A DNA stretch of 34,930 nucleotides from Leptospira vanthielii serovar Holland str. Waz Holland = ATCC 700522 (GCF_000332455.1 NZ_AOGY02000035.1:1-34930); one strand, 5' to 3'; positions 8,933 to 18,132 are shown, numbered from the stretch's first letter. Made by a program: numbers and translations. Notes: a model not told the origin generated them from the sequence alone.

Positions 8933-10045
8933 CTATGCACTTTTTAATCCGAAGAAAAACCGAAGAGGTTTGATCTTCCGGATTAAAAATTCATACAAAA
9001 GAAAGCTAAATCCTAATACGACAAGGATATGGGAAATAAACTTCATCCATATCCCCCATTCTATATCTCTTACCCAAAAAGCATAAAACAAAGATATGGG
9101 ATGGTGAACTAAGTAGATAGGAAGGCTTGCTTCAATCAAATAGGATCCGACTTTTCCACCTTTATTTCCCAGAACTTGAAAAATTGAAACAAGTAAACTC
9201 GTCCATAAAAAGGGAGCAAGAACCCATAAAAAAATATGTAGAGCCCTCACCCAAACATTCACATACTGAAAGTAAATCCAGAGTGGATCCTCAATTTCCA
9301 ATTCTTTAAAGACCAAATACACAAACACCGCCCAAACGAATACTGCCAGTGTTTTATTCCTGGAATGGTCTTTGGGTGTGAGAATACTCCTCCAATGAAA
9401 ACAAAAAACTCCGGAAAGAAAAAAGGAAAACTGGAATATAAAAGTAAGTTTATATATCCCATAATAGGATTCTCCTTTAGAAACTTGAGTATGGCAGAGA
9501 AAAACAAAAAGAAAACAAAAGCTAACAAGAGTTATATATCTTAAAATCCCTTTGGGAATTTGATCCCAAAGTTTCATTGTAAAAAAAGATTTGGGGATCA
9601 AACTATACAAGATACTAAAACAAAACAAATCGACAAGAAACCAAATATGAGAGTGTTGGAAATGATCCTTAGTAAAAAAATATTCCAAAAAAGACAAAAG
9701 GTCTAACTGCGGAGTTTTGATCCGTTCTGTAAGGTAATATTGGATGGGGGCAAAAAAAATAAGTCCAAAAATGGTTGGGATGAGAACTCTTTTGAACCTT
9801 GCTTCCAAATAAAAACTTCTCCCCTTTTTTTCCCAAACCATCGCAGAAAAAAAACCGGAGATCATATAAAACATGGGCATCCGATAACTATGTATCCAAT
9901 AACAAAAATAAGAAAGAACCTCACTGCGGTCCTCGTCTTGAATCGCATATTTAATGTCTGCGGCATAAACAATCGCCGCATGGAATACAATTCCAAGTAA
10001 AAGGGCAAAAGATCTTAAATTGTCTAGGTAAACCAGTCTTCCCAT
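8933..10045 (-). CDS. Acyltransferase family 3 membrane protein (OpgC/OafA type)
   Basis: A 370-residue integral membrane protein with about ten hydrophobic helices. The N-terminal signature RLVYLDNLRSFALLLGIVFHA is shortened here to its core DNLRSFALLLGIVFHA, with the family histidine at its end, and RMPMFYMISGFFSA follows in the next helices. Members transfer acetyl or succinyl groups to periplasmic glucans, lipid sugars or O-antigen. There is no flanking glycan gene to suggest the acceptor. Codon use and composition look like the neighbours. Confidence 0.85.
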   Translation of the reverse strand: MGRLVYLDNLRSFALLLGIVFHAAIVYAADIKYAIQDEDRSEVLSYFCYWIHSYRMPMFYMISGFFSAMVWEKKGRSFYLEARFKRVLIPTIFGLIFFAPIQYYLTERIKTPQLDLLSFLEYFFTKDHFQHSHIWFLVDLFCFSILYSLIPKSFFTMKLWDQIPKGILRYITLVSFCFLFVFLCHTQVSKGESYYGIYKLTFIFQFSFFLSGVFCFHWRSILTPKDHSRNKTLAVFVWAVFVYLVFKELEIEDPLWIYFQYVNVWVRALHIFLWVLAPFLWTSLLVSIFQVLGNKGGKVGSYLIEASLPIYLVHHPISLFYAFWVRDIEWGIWMKFISHILVVLGFSFLLYEFLIRKIKPLRFFFGLKSA

Positions 10046-10094
10046 TCCTCCATCTTTTTCTTGACGAAGGGAAAAAAACAGATTTTTTTAAATT

Positions 10095-10388
10095 ATGACG
10101 GAAACTCCCTCCGATTCATTCTTTTCCGATGTTAGCGATGAAGAAATTGCTCGAGAAAGAAGGAAAGCTAAAGAACTAAAAAACACTGCCTGGTGGAAAA
10201 ACAAACGTTCTTCTGGCATTTGCCATTATTGTGGAAAAAAGTTCAAAGTGGAAGAGATTACAATGGACCACCTAATTCCTCTTATCCGAGGTGGAAAGTC
10301 AGTAAAAGGTAATTTAGTCCCTGCTTGCAAAGAGTGTAATTTTAAGAAAAAACATAGCCTTCCCTTTGAGAAGGAGTTCTTCTCCTAA
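10095..10388 (+). CDS. Small HNH endonuclease-domain protein
   Basis: A 97-residue protein that is almost entirely an HNH module. Zinc knuckle C43-x2-C46 (CHYCGKKF), the catalytic DH pair at 58-59 (MDHLIPLIRGG), N73 and a second C78-x2-C81 (CKECN) are all in place. The first 40 residues are charged and probably helical. Stand-alone HNH proteins of this size occur widely in bacterial chromosomes as nicking or repair-type nucleases of unknown role. It overlaps the next gene by one base (TAATG), so the pair is probably coupled. No mobile-element features surround it. Confidence 0.8.
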   Translation: MTETPSDSFFSDVSDEEIARERRKAKELKNTAWWKNKRSSGICHYCGKKFKVEEITMDHLIPLIRGGKSVKGNLVPACKECNFKKKHSLPFEKEFFS

Positions 10389-10753
10389 TGGACATGAAAG
10401 ATTTAGGATTCCAAGGGGATGATTTTCTTCCAAGTCGTGCCACCGAAGAAATCGATCTTGTGGATGAAAGGGGAAACAGTTACCAGTGGGAAGTGTTTTA
10501 TTCCTTTTCACAAATGGGAAATGACTACCTTGTTTTCCTTCCCGCCACAGAACAAGAGTTCCAGTTTGTGAATGTGGAAATGGACGATCCAGATTCCGAT
10601 GTACCCGGATACATTGTGATGCGGATTGGGCAAGATGAGTCCGGGGAAGAAATTTTAGAAGAGATATTAGATGAGGACGAATTAGAGGAAATTCGCGAAT
10701 ATGTAGAGGATGAAATTGGACTTTTGGGGCAATTTCTTAACCGGGAGGAATGA
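10388..10753 (+). CDS. DUF1292-like acidic protein
   Basis: A 121-residue, strongly acidic protein. Residues about 20-75 (DERGNSYQWEVFYSFSQMG start, then DYLVFLPATEQ) resemble the DUF1292 family of short beta-rich proteins; the tail is an acidic helix (EEILDEDELEEIREYVEDEI). Function is unknown for the family. It is coupled to the upstream HNH gene through a TAATG junction, with GGAG in the end of that gene as its ribosome site. Its last 17 bases overlap the convergent MaoC gene. Confidence 0.7.
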   Translation: MDMKDLGFQGDDFLPSRATEEIDLVDERGNSYQWEVFYSFSQMGNDYLVFLPATEQEFQFVNVEMDDPDSDVPGYIVMRIGQDESGEEILEEILDEDELEEIREYVEDEIGLLGQFLNREE

Positions 10754-11159
10754 CAAGAGTTTCCCCTTTACTTACCACTTCCGATTTTTGATTGGTCCAA
10801 ATAATTTTCATTCTGACAGCTTTTAGCCGTTCTACTTTTTCCACAACTTCCACCAAACAAGCGATTGTATCTCCAAAATAAACAGGTTTTCTGAATTTGG
10901 TTGTGGTTTCTAAAGCCACAGTACCAAGACCAGGTAACTTCATTCCAAGAACTGGTGCGAGCAGTGATGCTGCAAGTCCCCCGTGAGCAATCCTTGTCCC
11001 AAAACTTGTAGTTTTCGCATATTCTTCATCTACATGCAGTGGATTAAAATCACCACTAATACCGGCAAACAAATAAACATCGGTTTCCGTGATAGTTTTC
11101 GTAAAGGATGCGGAATCTCCGATTTGGATTTCTAAAAAACTTTTACCCTTTTGATACAT
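10737..11159 (-). CDS. MaoC-type (R)-hydratase / dehydratase, hot-dog fold
   Basis: A 140-residue single hot-dog domain with the hydratase-2 motif: FAGISGDFNPLHVDEEYA (31-48), with catalytic D37 and H42, then GTRIAHGGL. The family hydrates trans-2-enoyl-CoA to (R)-3-hydroxyacyl-CoA. It is last in a minus-strand run of acyl-CoA ligase, acyl-CoA dehydrogenase and histidine kinase, and its start lies inside the kinase gene (17-base overlap). The enzymatic steps of its neighbours fit: ligation, then alpha-beta oxidation, then hydration. Confidence 0.88.
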   Translation of the reverse strand: MYQKGKSFLEIQIGDSASFTKTITETDVYLFAGISGDFNPLHVDEEYAKTTSFGTRIAHGGLAASLLAPVLGMKLPGLGTVALETTTKFRKPVYFGDTIACLVEVVEKVERLKAVRMKIIWTNQKSEVVSKGETLVIPPG

Positions 11160-12408
11160 TTGAATCGTCCTTAGGAATTACTTTTTTGGGTGAGAAGGCA
11201 AAATGGTAAAATACACCTTCGTCGGGCGCGGAAGAACATTCCACCTCACGACCGTTCATCTGACTGCATAAGGAAAATATAACAGATAAACCGATTGACT
11301 CGGCTTTTTTATAGTTTAGACCAGGAGGAAAACCAACCCCGTTGTCTCTGTATTTTAATTCGTAATTAAATTTATCAGTAACAATAAAATCAATTTTTAT
11401 CAAAGCATCCGGTTTTCCCTTAGCAAATGCATGTCGAAAACTATTGGTTAACATTTCTGTGATCATAAGCCCCATAGGGATTGCATCCACAATGTTAAAT
11501 TCTAATTGTTGGACATCCAATTCAATAAGGATATCAGTCCTCATATACATTAGTTTAATATTTTCCACAAGACTTGTGATATAGTCAACGGAACTAAGAC
11601 CTGATAAATTTTTACTACTATAGAGTTTTTCATGAACTAGTGCAATCGCCTTGATGCGAACAATACTTTGTTCCAAAATATCAGCGGTTTCCGGTGGAGA
11701 AGAATAAACCTGAAGTTGTAAAAAAGAAATAACAACTGCTAAATTATTTTTTACCCGGTGGTGAACTTCTGTAAGTAAGGTTTCGTTTTCTCGTAAAGAC
11801 CTTTCCAATTTGGACTGGTTTTCCATATAACTAGTCATATCCGTGATGACCGCAACAGCTTTGTTAGCACTTCCTTCTTTGGACGGAATGAAGAGCCGAT
11901 GTTCCAAAGCCCATTTAACCTTACCATCTAACATGCGTATACGATACAATAGACCCGTATGATTTTCCCGTAATTGGTTCATCCAAATATTGGTCATTCT
12001 TTTCCTATCTGCTTCGTGGACCCGTTCGATAAGAAGTTCAGGATGAATCAGGATTTCATTGGTGGGAATATCGAAAAGTCGGGAGACTTGTTCGCTTAAA
12101 AAATCAATTTTCCAAGTATCTAAATTGAATACGATGACAGCGTCTTCGATTCGTTCCAAAATGACTTGAAAAAGTTGGTCAGACTCGAACTTTTCAAATA
12201 ACACTCGTTTTTGTCTTTGTAACTCCCGAACCAAAAGAACAAAGATAATCACTGCTGATACAGTGACAAATCCCCATCCCTTTAAGCTCTGGATTTCCCG
12301 AATGTCCTCTGCTGATTCGAATATAAGTGAAATTGCATAATCTGAAAAATAAATCCAGATGTAGCCGAATAACAAATATAAAAATGCTATTCGGCCCGCT
12401 GCTTTCAT
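11143..12408 (-). CDS. PAS-containing sensor histidine kinase (HisKA_2 type)
   Basis: A 421-residue protein. Two hydrophobic N-terminal helices (about 7-29 and 44-60) with only a short loop between them suggest no large extracellular sensor. A PAS domain spans about 80-200. The HisKA_2 phospho-acceptor motif is EVHHRVKNNL (214-223, His at 216/217). The ATPase domain has an N box (EMLTNSFRHA, about 318-327) and G1 (DNGVGFP, about 355-361). This kinase class usually feeds response regulators or stress-response adaptors. It sits three bases after the acyl-CoA dehydrogenase gene and overlaps maoC, so it belongs to the fatty-acid operon. No response regulator is adjacent. Confidence 0.85.
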   Translation of the reverse strand: MKAAGRIAFLYLLFGYIWIYFSDYAISLIFESAEDIREIQSLKGWGFVTVSAVIIFVLLVRELQRQKRVLFEKFESDQLFQVILERIEDAVIVFNLDTWKIDFLSEQVSRLFDIPTNEILIHPELLIERVHEADRKRMTNIWMNQLRENHTGLLYRIRMLDGKVKWALEHRLFIPSKEGSANKAVAVITDMTSYMENQSKLERSLRENETLLTEVHHRVKNNLAVVISFLQLQVYSSPPETADILEQSIVRIKAIALVHEKLYSSKNLSGLSSVDYITSLVENIKLMYMRTDILIELDVQQLEFNIVDAIPMGLMITEMLTNSFRHAFAKGKPDALIKIDFIVTDKFNYELKYRDNGVGFPPGLNYKKAESIGLSVIFSLCSQMNGREVECSSAPDEGVFYHFAFSPKKVIPKDDSNVSKG

Positions 12409-12411
12409 TGA

Positions 12412-13986
12412 CTACAAAAGTTCCTGAAGCGATTGGAAACGAGTCTGCACAGTTTCCTCAATGGAATTGCCCAATTGGGAATAATGTTCCCACAATCGAG
12501 TCAGTTCAGAAGGAACATAGTTGGAAAGTCTAGTAAATGACATAAGATACTTCCCCACAAGATAATACGAAAGTAACTTTCGATCCATCAATTTTTCATC
12601 AAGAGAATAGTATTCTGTGGATTTATGTAAATCAATTTCTGACAAAGAAAGAATCACAAAAATGGACAAAACATCGGCAAAGGCAAATTCAACCGATTGT
12701 AACTTTTTACGGTTAGGTTCTGCATCCATGGAAATGATGATATCGAATAGTACATTTTGAATTTTGTCGGTGAGTGAGGACTCTTTTTCCAATTTCGAGA
12801 ATTCTTTTTGGAATTTTTCTTTTCCTGAATATAAGGAAGATATGATCGACCTTTGGATTTCACTTGTCCCACCGCCGATAGTACCTAATTTCACATCTCG
12901 GTAAAATCGTTCGACAGAGTATTCCTTCATATATCCATACCCACCAAACAACTGTATGGAATCCTTAGCAACGTCCTCGGCAATTTCCGATGTGATGAGT
13001 TTTCCCAAACTACTTTCTAATGGAGAAGGTACCCCTCTATCCTTTCTTTCTGCCACCCAATAAATTAACCTTCGAGCCGCTTGTATGTATACCCAGTTGC
13101 GAACTAGAATATCACGCATTCCATAAAAGCTGGAAATAGGTTTCCCAAATTGCACTCGTTCATTGGCATACCGAAGGCCTTTACGAAAACAAAACTCCAT
13201 AGCACCAGCAAGACCAGCGACAAATACAGTTCTTTCCCATTCCAAAGTTTCTTTACCAATTCGCATAAACCCAGTATTCAATGGACCAAGAAGATTTTCT
13301 TTTGGAATAACCATATCTTCAAACACAAGTTCGGCGGTCATTGAAGTATGGTGTCCCAATTTTTTCAAAATTTTACTTACTTTAAAACCAGGTGTATTAC
13401 TTTCTACAATGAAAGCTGAGATCCCCATTGGCCCTCTTCCTTTTTCGGAAGTTCTAGCCATAACAATAAACACCTGTCCTACAGGACCATTGGTGATATA
13501 CATTTTTGTTCCGTTTAATTTCCATCCGCCGGCCACTTCTTCAGCTTTCGTTAATAGAGAGGCAGCATCGGATCCAGAAGCAGGTTCTGTTAATGCAAAA
13601 CCCGCCATCCATTCTCCCGTAGAAAGTTTAGGAAGGTATTTGGATTTTTGTTCTTTGGTTCCTTGGAAGATTATGGGCATAGTGCCTATTACCAAATGCG
13701 CAACCCAGGAAAGTCCCATTCCCCCATCCAAACATCCAGATGCAAAAGCATCTGTTGCAATCGAACATTGTAAACAACTGGCACCTTCACCACCATATTC
13801 CGATGGGATGGTGAGTCCAGTAAGACCAGCTTTGCTAAACTCTTTCCATAATTCGTCTGACCAAATTTCTTTTTCGTCTCTTTCTTCTGCAGAGGGAAAC
13901 ACTTTGTCTTCTGAAAATTGGAACACTGTATTGTAAAAACTTCTTTCCTCCTCATTTAGATAAGGGTTCAGTTTCGGGTGTATCAT
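12412..13986 (-). CDS. Acyl-CoA dehydrogenase with C-terminal extension
   Basis: A 524-residue FAD enzyme, about 140 residues longer than a typical ~380-residue member. FAD/substrate signatures are FALTEPASGSDAAS (130-143), WKLNGTKMYITNG (155-167) and FGGYGYMKEYSVERFYRD (347-364). The usual catalytic glutamate in the YEGTS motif is glycine here (G372 in IGGGTSE). A glutamate at 251 (LEWERTVFVAG) stands where the isovaleryl-CoA and long-chain enzymes keep their base, so an IVD/LCAD-like active site is likely. Residues ~385-524 form a helical tail of unknown role, as in longer multi-domain family members. Its ATG overlaps the ligase stop (ATGA). Confidence 0.88.
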   Translation of the reverse strand: MIHPKLNPYLNEEERSFYNTVFQFSEDKVFPSAEERDEKEIWSDELWKEFSKAGLTGLTIPSEYGGEGASCLQCSIATDAFASGCLDGGMGLSWVAHLVIGTMPIIFQGTKEQKSKYLPKLSTGEWMAGFALTEPASGSDAASLLTKAEEVAGGWKLNGTKMYITNGPVGQVFIVMARTSEKGRGPMGISAFIVESNTPGFKVSKILKKLGHHTSMTAELVFEDMVIPKENLLGPLNTGFMRIGKETLEWERTVFVAGLAGAMEFCFRKGLRYANERVQFGKPISSFYGMRDILVRNWVYIQAARRLIYWVAERKDRGVPSPLESSLGKLITSEIAEDVAKDSIQLFGGYGYMKEYSVERFYRDVKLGTIGGGTSEIQRSIISSLYSGKEKFQKEFSKLEKESSLTDKIQNVLFDIIISMDAEPNRKKLQSVEFAFADVLSIFVILSLSEIDLHKSTEYYSLDEKLMDRKLLSYYLVGKYLMSFTRLSNYVPSELTRLWEHYSQLGNSIEETVQTRFQSLQELL

Positions 13987-15884
13987 TGGTAAATTCCTTC
14001 TATTTGTTTTGAGAATACATCCGAAATGACATTTCGCTTCATTTTTAAAGTTCTTGTCATTTCAGTATCGGGATCAAAGGGACGAGATACCACATAGAAA
14101 TTGTTAGCTGGTATCATCTCAAAACCTTTGAATCCGTTTTCGCGAGATATAATGCGTGAAATCTCGGCTCGGTATAATTCCCGAACCTTGGGATGGGAAT
14201 TCCATTCCCCTGCTTTTTCCTTGGAAATCCCTGGAATTTTAGCTTCCACTGCTTCGAAGTTAGGAACTATCAGTGCACCAAGAGTTTTTTTATCATGGCC
14301 TACCACCATCACTTGATCAATGAAGGGGGAAGTTAGGAGTTTGTCTTCTATGGGGATGGGTTCTACGTTTTCTCCACCGATAAGAGCAATGGTATCTTTG
14401 GAACGACCAGCAAATACCAATTCATTTCTGTGAGAGATAAACATTAGATCTCCCGTATCAAAAAATCCTTCTGCATCAAAGACTACTTGGTTCAATTCCG
14501 GACGTTTGTAATAACCTTTAAGGATTTGTTTGGATTTGATCCAAAGAGTTCCCTTGGCACCGACAGAGGTCACAACCTTACCTGCATCATCCTTCAAACG
14601 AATTTGATAACCATCGATGGGAATTCCCACAGTACCTTTGGTTGGTTTGGTATTGGAACGGATAGAGACAACAGCAGATGTTTCTGTCATCCCATACCCT
14701 TCTAAAACTTTGAGTCCAATGGCAGACAAAAATCCATCCACAACACTGGGGAGGGCCGATCCTGCCGATATACAAATACGAATCCGACCACCTAACGCTT
14801 TATGGATGGCGGAAAAGATTTTGATACTTAGAAGTTTTAAAGGAGATAACAATACCAAAATAAAGAAGGCATAGGTCCTCTTTGCAAAAGAAATCAGAAA
14901 ATTAGGTTTTTTGATTTCGAATTCAAATCCAAAACATATTGCATAGTAATGGGCCCAAGTAGATCCTACTTTCAAAAAGAAATGAAATAATTTTTCTTTA
15001 AATCCACCTTCTTTGGCAACTTTGGCAATGATCCCGTTATAAACCGATTCCCAAATCCGAGGAACGGAAGGGAATATAGTCGGACGGAAGTCCCTTAGGT
15101 CATCTTTTAAAGATGACATATTCGAAACTAAAAAATCGATCCCAAGAAAAATTCCAGCGTATTCAATGGCTCTTTCAAATGCATGCCATGGAGGAAGTAA
15201 ACTCACTGCATTGTCATCGGAATTCATATCCAAACGGGAAATTGTATTCTGAATAGCGGTGATCCAACCTTTTTGAGACAACATCACACCTTTTGGGTTA
15301 CCCGTAGTTCCTGAGGTATAAATCAAAGTGGCAAGGGCATCAGGATCAGTTTGTTTGATCCTAGTTTCTAACGTCTGTTTGCCGTCACTATTCCATCGAT
15401 CTTTTCCTTTTTTTACAATGGAAAGGATAGAATTTTCACCTTCATACAATTCCCCTTGGTCTGTTTCTAAAATAAAAATTTGTTTTAAATGGGGAAGCTC
15501 ACCTAACAGGTCATCGATGCGTTTTTTATCCTTTGGTTTTTGAACCACAAGGTATTTGGCTTCCGAATGGTTTAAGATATAAAGAATCTCTTCCCGAACA
15601 ATGTCTGTTCCCCTGGGAACCACAACAGCTCCAGAAGTAAGGATGGCCATATCGGTGCGTAGCCAATTGACAGTGGCATCGCAGAAAAACCCAATTCGGT
15701 CCCCCACCTCGACACCAAGATCGATAAAACCCAAAGTCAAGTGGTCGACAAACTGTTTCAAATCTCCAAAACTGATCCCAGGGAATTCAGTGGCCGATTT
15801 TCTCTTCCGAAAGGAGACTTTGTTTGGAAGAGTTTCTGCGACGTGGGCCAATGCTTGGTAGAGGTTTTCGTAGTTTTGGATCAT
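13983..15884 (-). CDS. AMP-forming long-chain acyl-CoA synthetase
   Basis: A 633-residue ANL-superfamily ligase that activates fatty acids with ATP and CoA. Motifs: YTSGTTGNPKG (about 189-199), GYGMTET (396-402), TGDL (477-480) and GRSKDTIALIGGENVEPIPI (494-513), the long-chain ligase consensus. Hydrophobic residues near 330-358 may touch the membrane. I place the start at 15884 (complement of CAT), with AAAAGG nine bases upstream. An open frame continues 66 codons further but would overlap the divergent CBS gene, and the extension looks unlike protein. It heads the operon with acyl-CoA dehydrogenase, kinase and hydratase. Confidence 0.9.
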   Translation of the reverse strand: MIQNYENLYQALAHVAETLPNKVSFRKRKSATEFPGISFGDLKQFVDHLTLGFIDLGVEVGDRIGFFCDATVNWLRTDMAILTSGAVVVPRGTDIVREEILYILNHSEAKYLVVQKPKDKKRIDDLLGELPHLKQIFILETDQGELYEGENSILSIVKKGKDRWNSDGKQTLETRIKQTDPDALATLIYTSGTTGNPKGVMLSQKGWITAIQNTISRLDMNSDDNAVSLLPPWHAFERAIEYAGIFLGIDFLVSNMSSLKDDLRDFRPTIFPSVPRIWESVYNGIIAKVAKEGGFKEKLFHFFLKVGSTWAHYYAICFGFEFEIKKPNFLISFAKRTYAFFILVLLSPLKLLSIKIFSAIHKALGGRIRICISAGSALPSVVDGFLSAIGLKVLEGYGMTETSAVVSIRSNTKPTKGTVGIPIDGYQIRLKDDAGKVVTSVGAKGTLWIKSKQILKGYYKRPELNQVVFDAEGFFDTGDLMFISHRNELVFAGRSKDTIALIGGENVEPIPIEDKLLTSPFIDQVMVVGHDKKTLGALIVPNFEAVEAKIPGISKEKAGEWNSHPKVRELYRAEISRIISRENGFKGFEMIPANNFYVVSRPFDPDTEMTRTLKMKRNVISDVFSKQIEGIYQ

Positions 15885-16004
15885 GGATTTTGCCTTTTCG
15901 TATGGAATCTTTACAGAAATGTAGGATGGATAAAAAACCACTGTTCGTTTTTTGCAAGTTTTTTCTTTTTTTTGACAAACTTTTCGGAAAGGTAGGGCAT
16001 AACT

Positions 16005-16604
16005 ATGTTCTTTTGGATACATGATGGGCGTATTTTGCCAAATGCGCCGACCACTTATGCAGATCGGGTCCACAAAATCCATCCGGGGGGGAAATCTGCC
16101 CCCATTTCTGGTGAGGGAGAGGAATCAACCAATGCTTCCCCTGGTTCTTTTTTACACCGCTCCCCTGGGGATGTTTACCAAGAATCCGCCGGCCAAATAG
16201 AAAGAGCGGTTTATTTCCTGCACGAGATTATGTCGACTCCTGCGATCACACAAAAGTCCACAGAAACGATTGCCAACTGTTTGGACTTTATGTTGGAAAA
16301 AGGGATCCGCCACCTCCCGATTACCAATGAAATGGGAACCCTTGTGGGTTTTGTTTCTGATCGCGATATCCTCGAAAAAAGTAAATCTTATGAAAGGGAC
16401 TGGCCTGTTTCCGACATCATGATCAAACGCGTATTAGTTGGTTCTCCGGGATCGGAAATTCGAGGGGTCACCCAAGTCCTTTTAGAAGAAAGAATTGGAT
16501 GTATTCCTGTGGTAAATGACGATAATCAACCTATTGGTATGATCACAAGGTCGGATTTACTTCGTTTGTTACTGAAGTATCCAAATTTGAATATCATCGC
16601 TTAA
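16005..16604 (+). CDS. CBS-domain pair protein
   Basis: A 199-residue protein. Two CBS motifs fill the C-terminal two thirds: the first from about residue 74 (IMSTPAITQKS...GFVSDRDIL) and the second from about 139 (IMIKRVLVG...PIGMITRSDLLR). CBS pairs bind adenosyl nucleotides and act as energy or ion sensors. The ~70-residue N-terminus is low in hydrophobic residues and of unknown fold. AAAGG and TAGGG just upstream support this ATG. The symporter gene follows after eight bases, so the CBS protein may modulate that transporter; this is inference from position. Confidence 0.8.
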   Translation: MFFWIHDGRILPNAPTTYADRVHKIHPGGKSAPISGEGEESTNASPGSFLHRSPGDVYQESAGQIERAVYFLHEIMSTPAITQKSTETIANCLDFMLEKGIRHLPITNEMGTLVGFVSDRDILEKSKSYERDWPVSDIMIKRVLVGSPGSEIRGVTQVLLEERIGCIPVVNDDNQPIGMITRSDLLRLLLKYPNLNIIA

Positions 16605-16612
16605 GGGGTTGT

Positions 16613-18046
16613 ATGGTCTGGGATTTACTCGTTCTTATCTTTTATTTTCTCATCGTTTTTTATTTTGGGTTTTATTTTGCTAAGAACAACGAAAAAGAAG
16701 AAGACTTTTATCTCGCTAAAAAAGAGATCCACTGGATTTTTCTTTTAATATCCCTTGTCGCAACAGAAACTTCTAGTTTAACTTTTTTAAGTATTCCCTC
16801 CTTATCTTTCAAAGGGGACTACCGGTTTTTGGAAATTGCATTTGGATATGTGATCGGTAGAACCATTGTGGCTCTTTATCTATTGCCATCGTATTTTTCT
16901 GGAAATACCATTTCCGTCTATGAGTATGTAGGAAATCGTTTTGGTAAATCTCCTCAAAAAACAATCTCTTTTGTATTTACCATTTCTAGACTTCTCGGAG
17001 ATGGAATTCGTTTGTATGTTAGTTCTTTACCGATCGCCTTTCTTTTAGAACGAATGGGCCTAAATTTTTCTTCTGATATTTTAGGAATGATTGCACTCAC
17101 AACACTCAGCATCGTCACCATTATCTACTCCGTTGTCGGTGGATTTCGTGCCATTGTATTTACCGATGTACTCCAGTGGTTTATTTATATCTTTGGTGGA
17201 TTTTTTGCTCTGGGACTCCTCATTTATAAATTGAATGTTCCAATTATTTCGGGGGTAACCGAACTTCAGAGTCTTGGGAAATGGAATTTGTTTATTTTCG
17301 ACTATCTTTCGTCAGGTGACAACAGTTACTTTATTGTATTTGCTTTGATTGGTGGTGCTTTTATTTCCATTGGATCTCACGGAACTGACCTAATGCTTGT
17401 TCAGCGAGTGATCGCCACAAAAAACTTAGTTTCTGGTCAGAAAATTCTCATTGGAAGTGGGATTGTTGTCCTCTTTCAATTTATTCTATTTCTCCTCATT
17501 GGATCTCTACTTTATCTTTTTTATGCCGGCCAAACCATGGCTCCAGACAAAGTGTTTAGCCAATTCATTGTGAATGAAGTGCCCTCACCACTTCTTGGAA
17601 TCCTTGTGGCAGCCATCCTTGCCAGTGCCATGTCCACACTCAGTTCCACCATCAATTCCCTCTCTCTCACCTGGGCCCGTGATTGGGGAATGGACCGGTG
17701 GTTTAGTCCCCGAATGCTTTCGCTTTTTTTTGGAATGACTCTGTTTCTTTCGAGCCTAGTTCCCTATTTTCTCATCCAAACTTGGGAAAAAGGACTATTA
17801 GAAATGGGACTCACCATATTTTCTTATACCCTCGGGCCATCCATTGCGGTTTTCTTTTTAGCTAAAGGGAAAAGAGAACTGCCAGTTTCCGGCCCCGTAT
17901 TTTCGGCATTTTTTCTAACGAGTATCCTTCTCACGGTTGTGATCGGACTCGGTTTTCAAATTGCCTTTACCCTTCTCATCCCGATCGGTTTTGGAATCCA
18001 AATCTTTCTTGTACAAATTTCCCGCATTGCATTTAAAAAAAATTGA
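16613..18046 (+). CDS. Sodium:solute symporter family (SSS) transporter
   Basis: A 477-residue protein of about 13 hydrophobic helices. The SSS pattern is visible in the early helices (FLSIPSLSFKGDY, RTIVALYLLP) and the later stretch ILASAMSTLSSTINSLS, which includes the conserved serine/threonine sodium-site region. Members import sugars, amino acids, nucleosides or organic acids with Na+; the substrate cannot be assigned. It is co-oriented with the CBS gene eight bases upstream. A perfect TTGACA overlaps its stop codon and may be the -35 of the leucine leader transcript. Confidence 0.87.
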   Translation: MVWDLLVLIFYFLIVFYFGFYFAKNNEKEEDFYLAKKEIHWIFLLISLVATETSSLTFLSIPSLSFKGDYRFLEIAFGYVIGRTIVALYLLPSYFSGNTISVYEYVGNRFGKSPQKTISFVFTISRLLGDGIRLYVSSLPIAFLLERMGLNFSSDILGMIALTTLSIVTIIYSVVGGFRAIVFTDVLQWFIYIFGGFFALGLLIYKLNVPIISGVTELQSLGKWNLFIFDYLSSGDNSYFIVFALIGGAFISIGSHGTDLMLVQRVIATKNLVSGQKILIGSGIVVLFQFILFLLIGSLLYLFYAGQTMAPDKVFSQFIVNEVPSPLLGILVAAILASAMSTLSSTINSLSLTWARDWGMDRWFSPRMLSLFFGMTLFLSSLVPYFLIQTWEKGLLEMGLTIFSYTLGPSIAVFFLAKGKRELPVSGPVFSAFFLTSILLTVVIGLGFQIAFTLLIPIGFGIQIFLVQISRIAFKKN

Positions 18047-18073
18047 CAGGAACGCTAGGTACATTTGTCTAAA
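18043..18073 (+). promoter_or_regulatory. Candidate promoter of the leucine leader
   Basis: TTGACA at 18043-18048 matches the sigma70 -35 consensus fully and overlaps the symporter stop codon. The best -10 nearby is TCTAAA at 18068-18073 (4 of 6 bases, 19-base spacer), which is weak. If used, transcription would begin close to the leader ATG at 18082, giving a nearly leaderless leader peptide. Read-through from the symporter is the alternative. Confidence 0.35.
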
Positions 18074-18081
18074 AGTTAACA

Positions 18082-18132
18082 ATGAAATCATCTGCGAACA
18101 TTCAGTTACTCCTCCTCCTCGAACTTTTATAG
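18082..18132 (+). CDS. Leucine-rich leader peptide (attenuator)
   Basis: A 16-codon frame encodes MKSSANIQLLLLLELL then TAG. Seven of 16 codons are leucine, five consecutive (TTA then four CTC at 18106-18120) and two more (CTT, TTA) just before the stop. No upstream in-frame extension exists (TAA at 18070-18072). A terminator begins 25 bases after the stop and a leuA-like gene follows, which is the arrangement of amino-acid-operon leader peptides that sense charged tRNA by ribosome stalling. The ribosome site is weak (AAAAG at 18071-18075). There is one Ile codon and no Val, so the signal is leucine and not all branched-chain amino acids. Confidence 0.8.
   Translation: MKSSANIQLLLLLELL

Noticed and set aside
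13163..13936. 257-codon open frame on the plus strand
   Set aside because: Lies wholly antisense to the acyl-CoA dehydrogenase gene, has no family motif and reads as a reverse image of its codons.
15885..16082. 66-codon N-terminal extension of the acyl-CoA ligase
   Set aside because: It would overlap the divergent CBS gene, its sequence is low in protein-like pattern, and ATG 15884 has a ribosome site and gives the usual family start.
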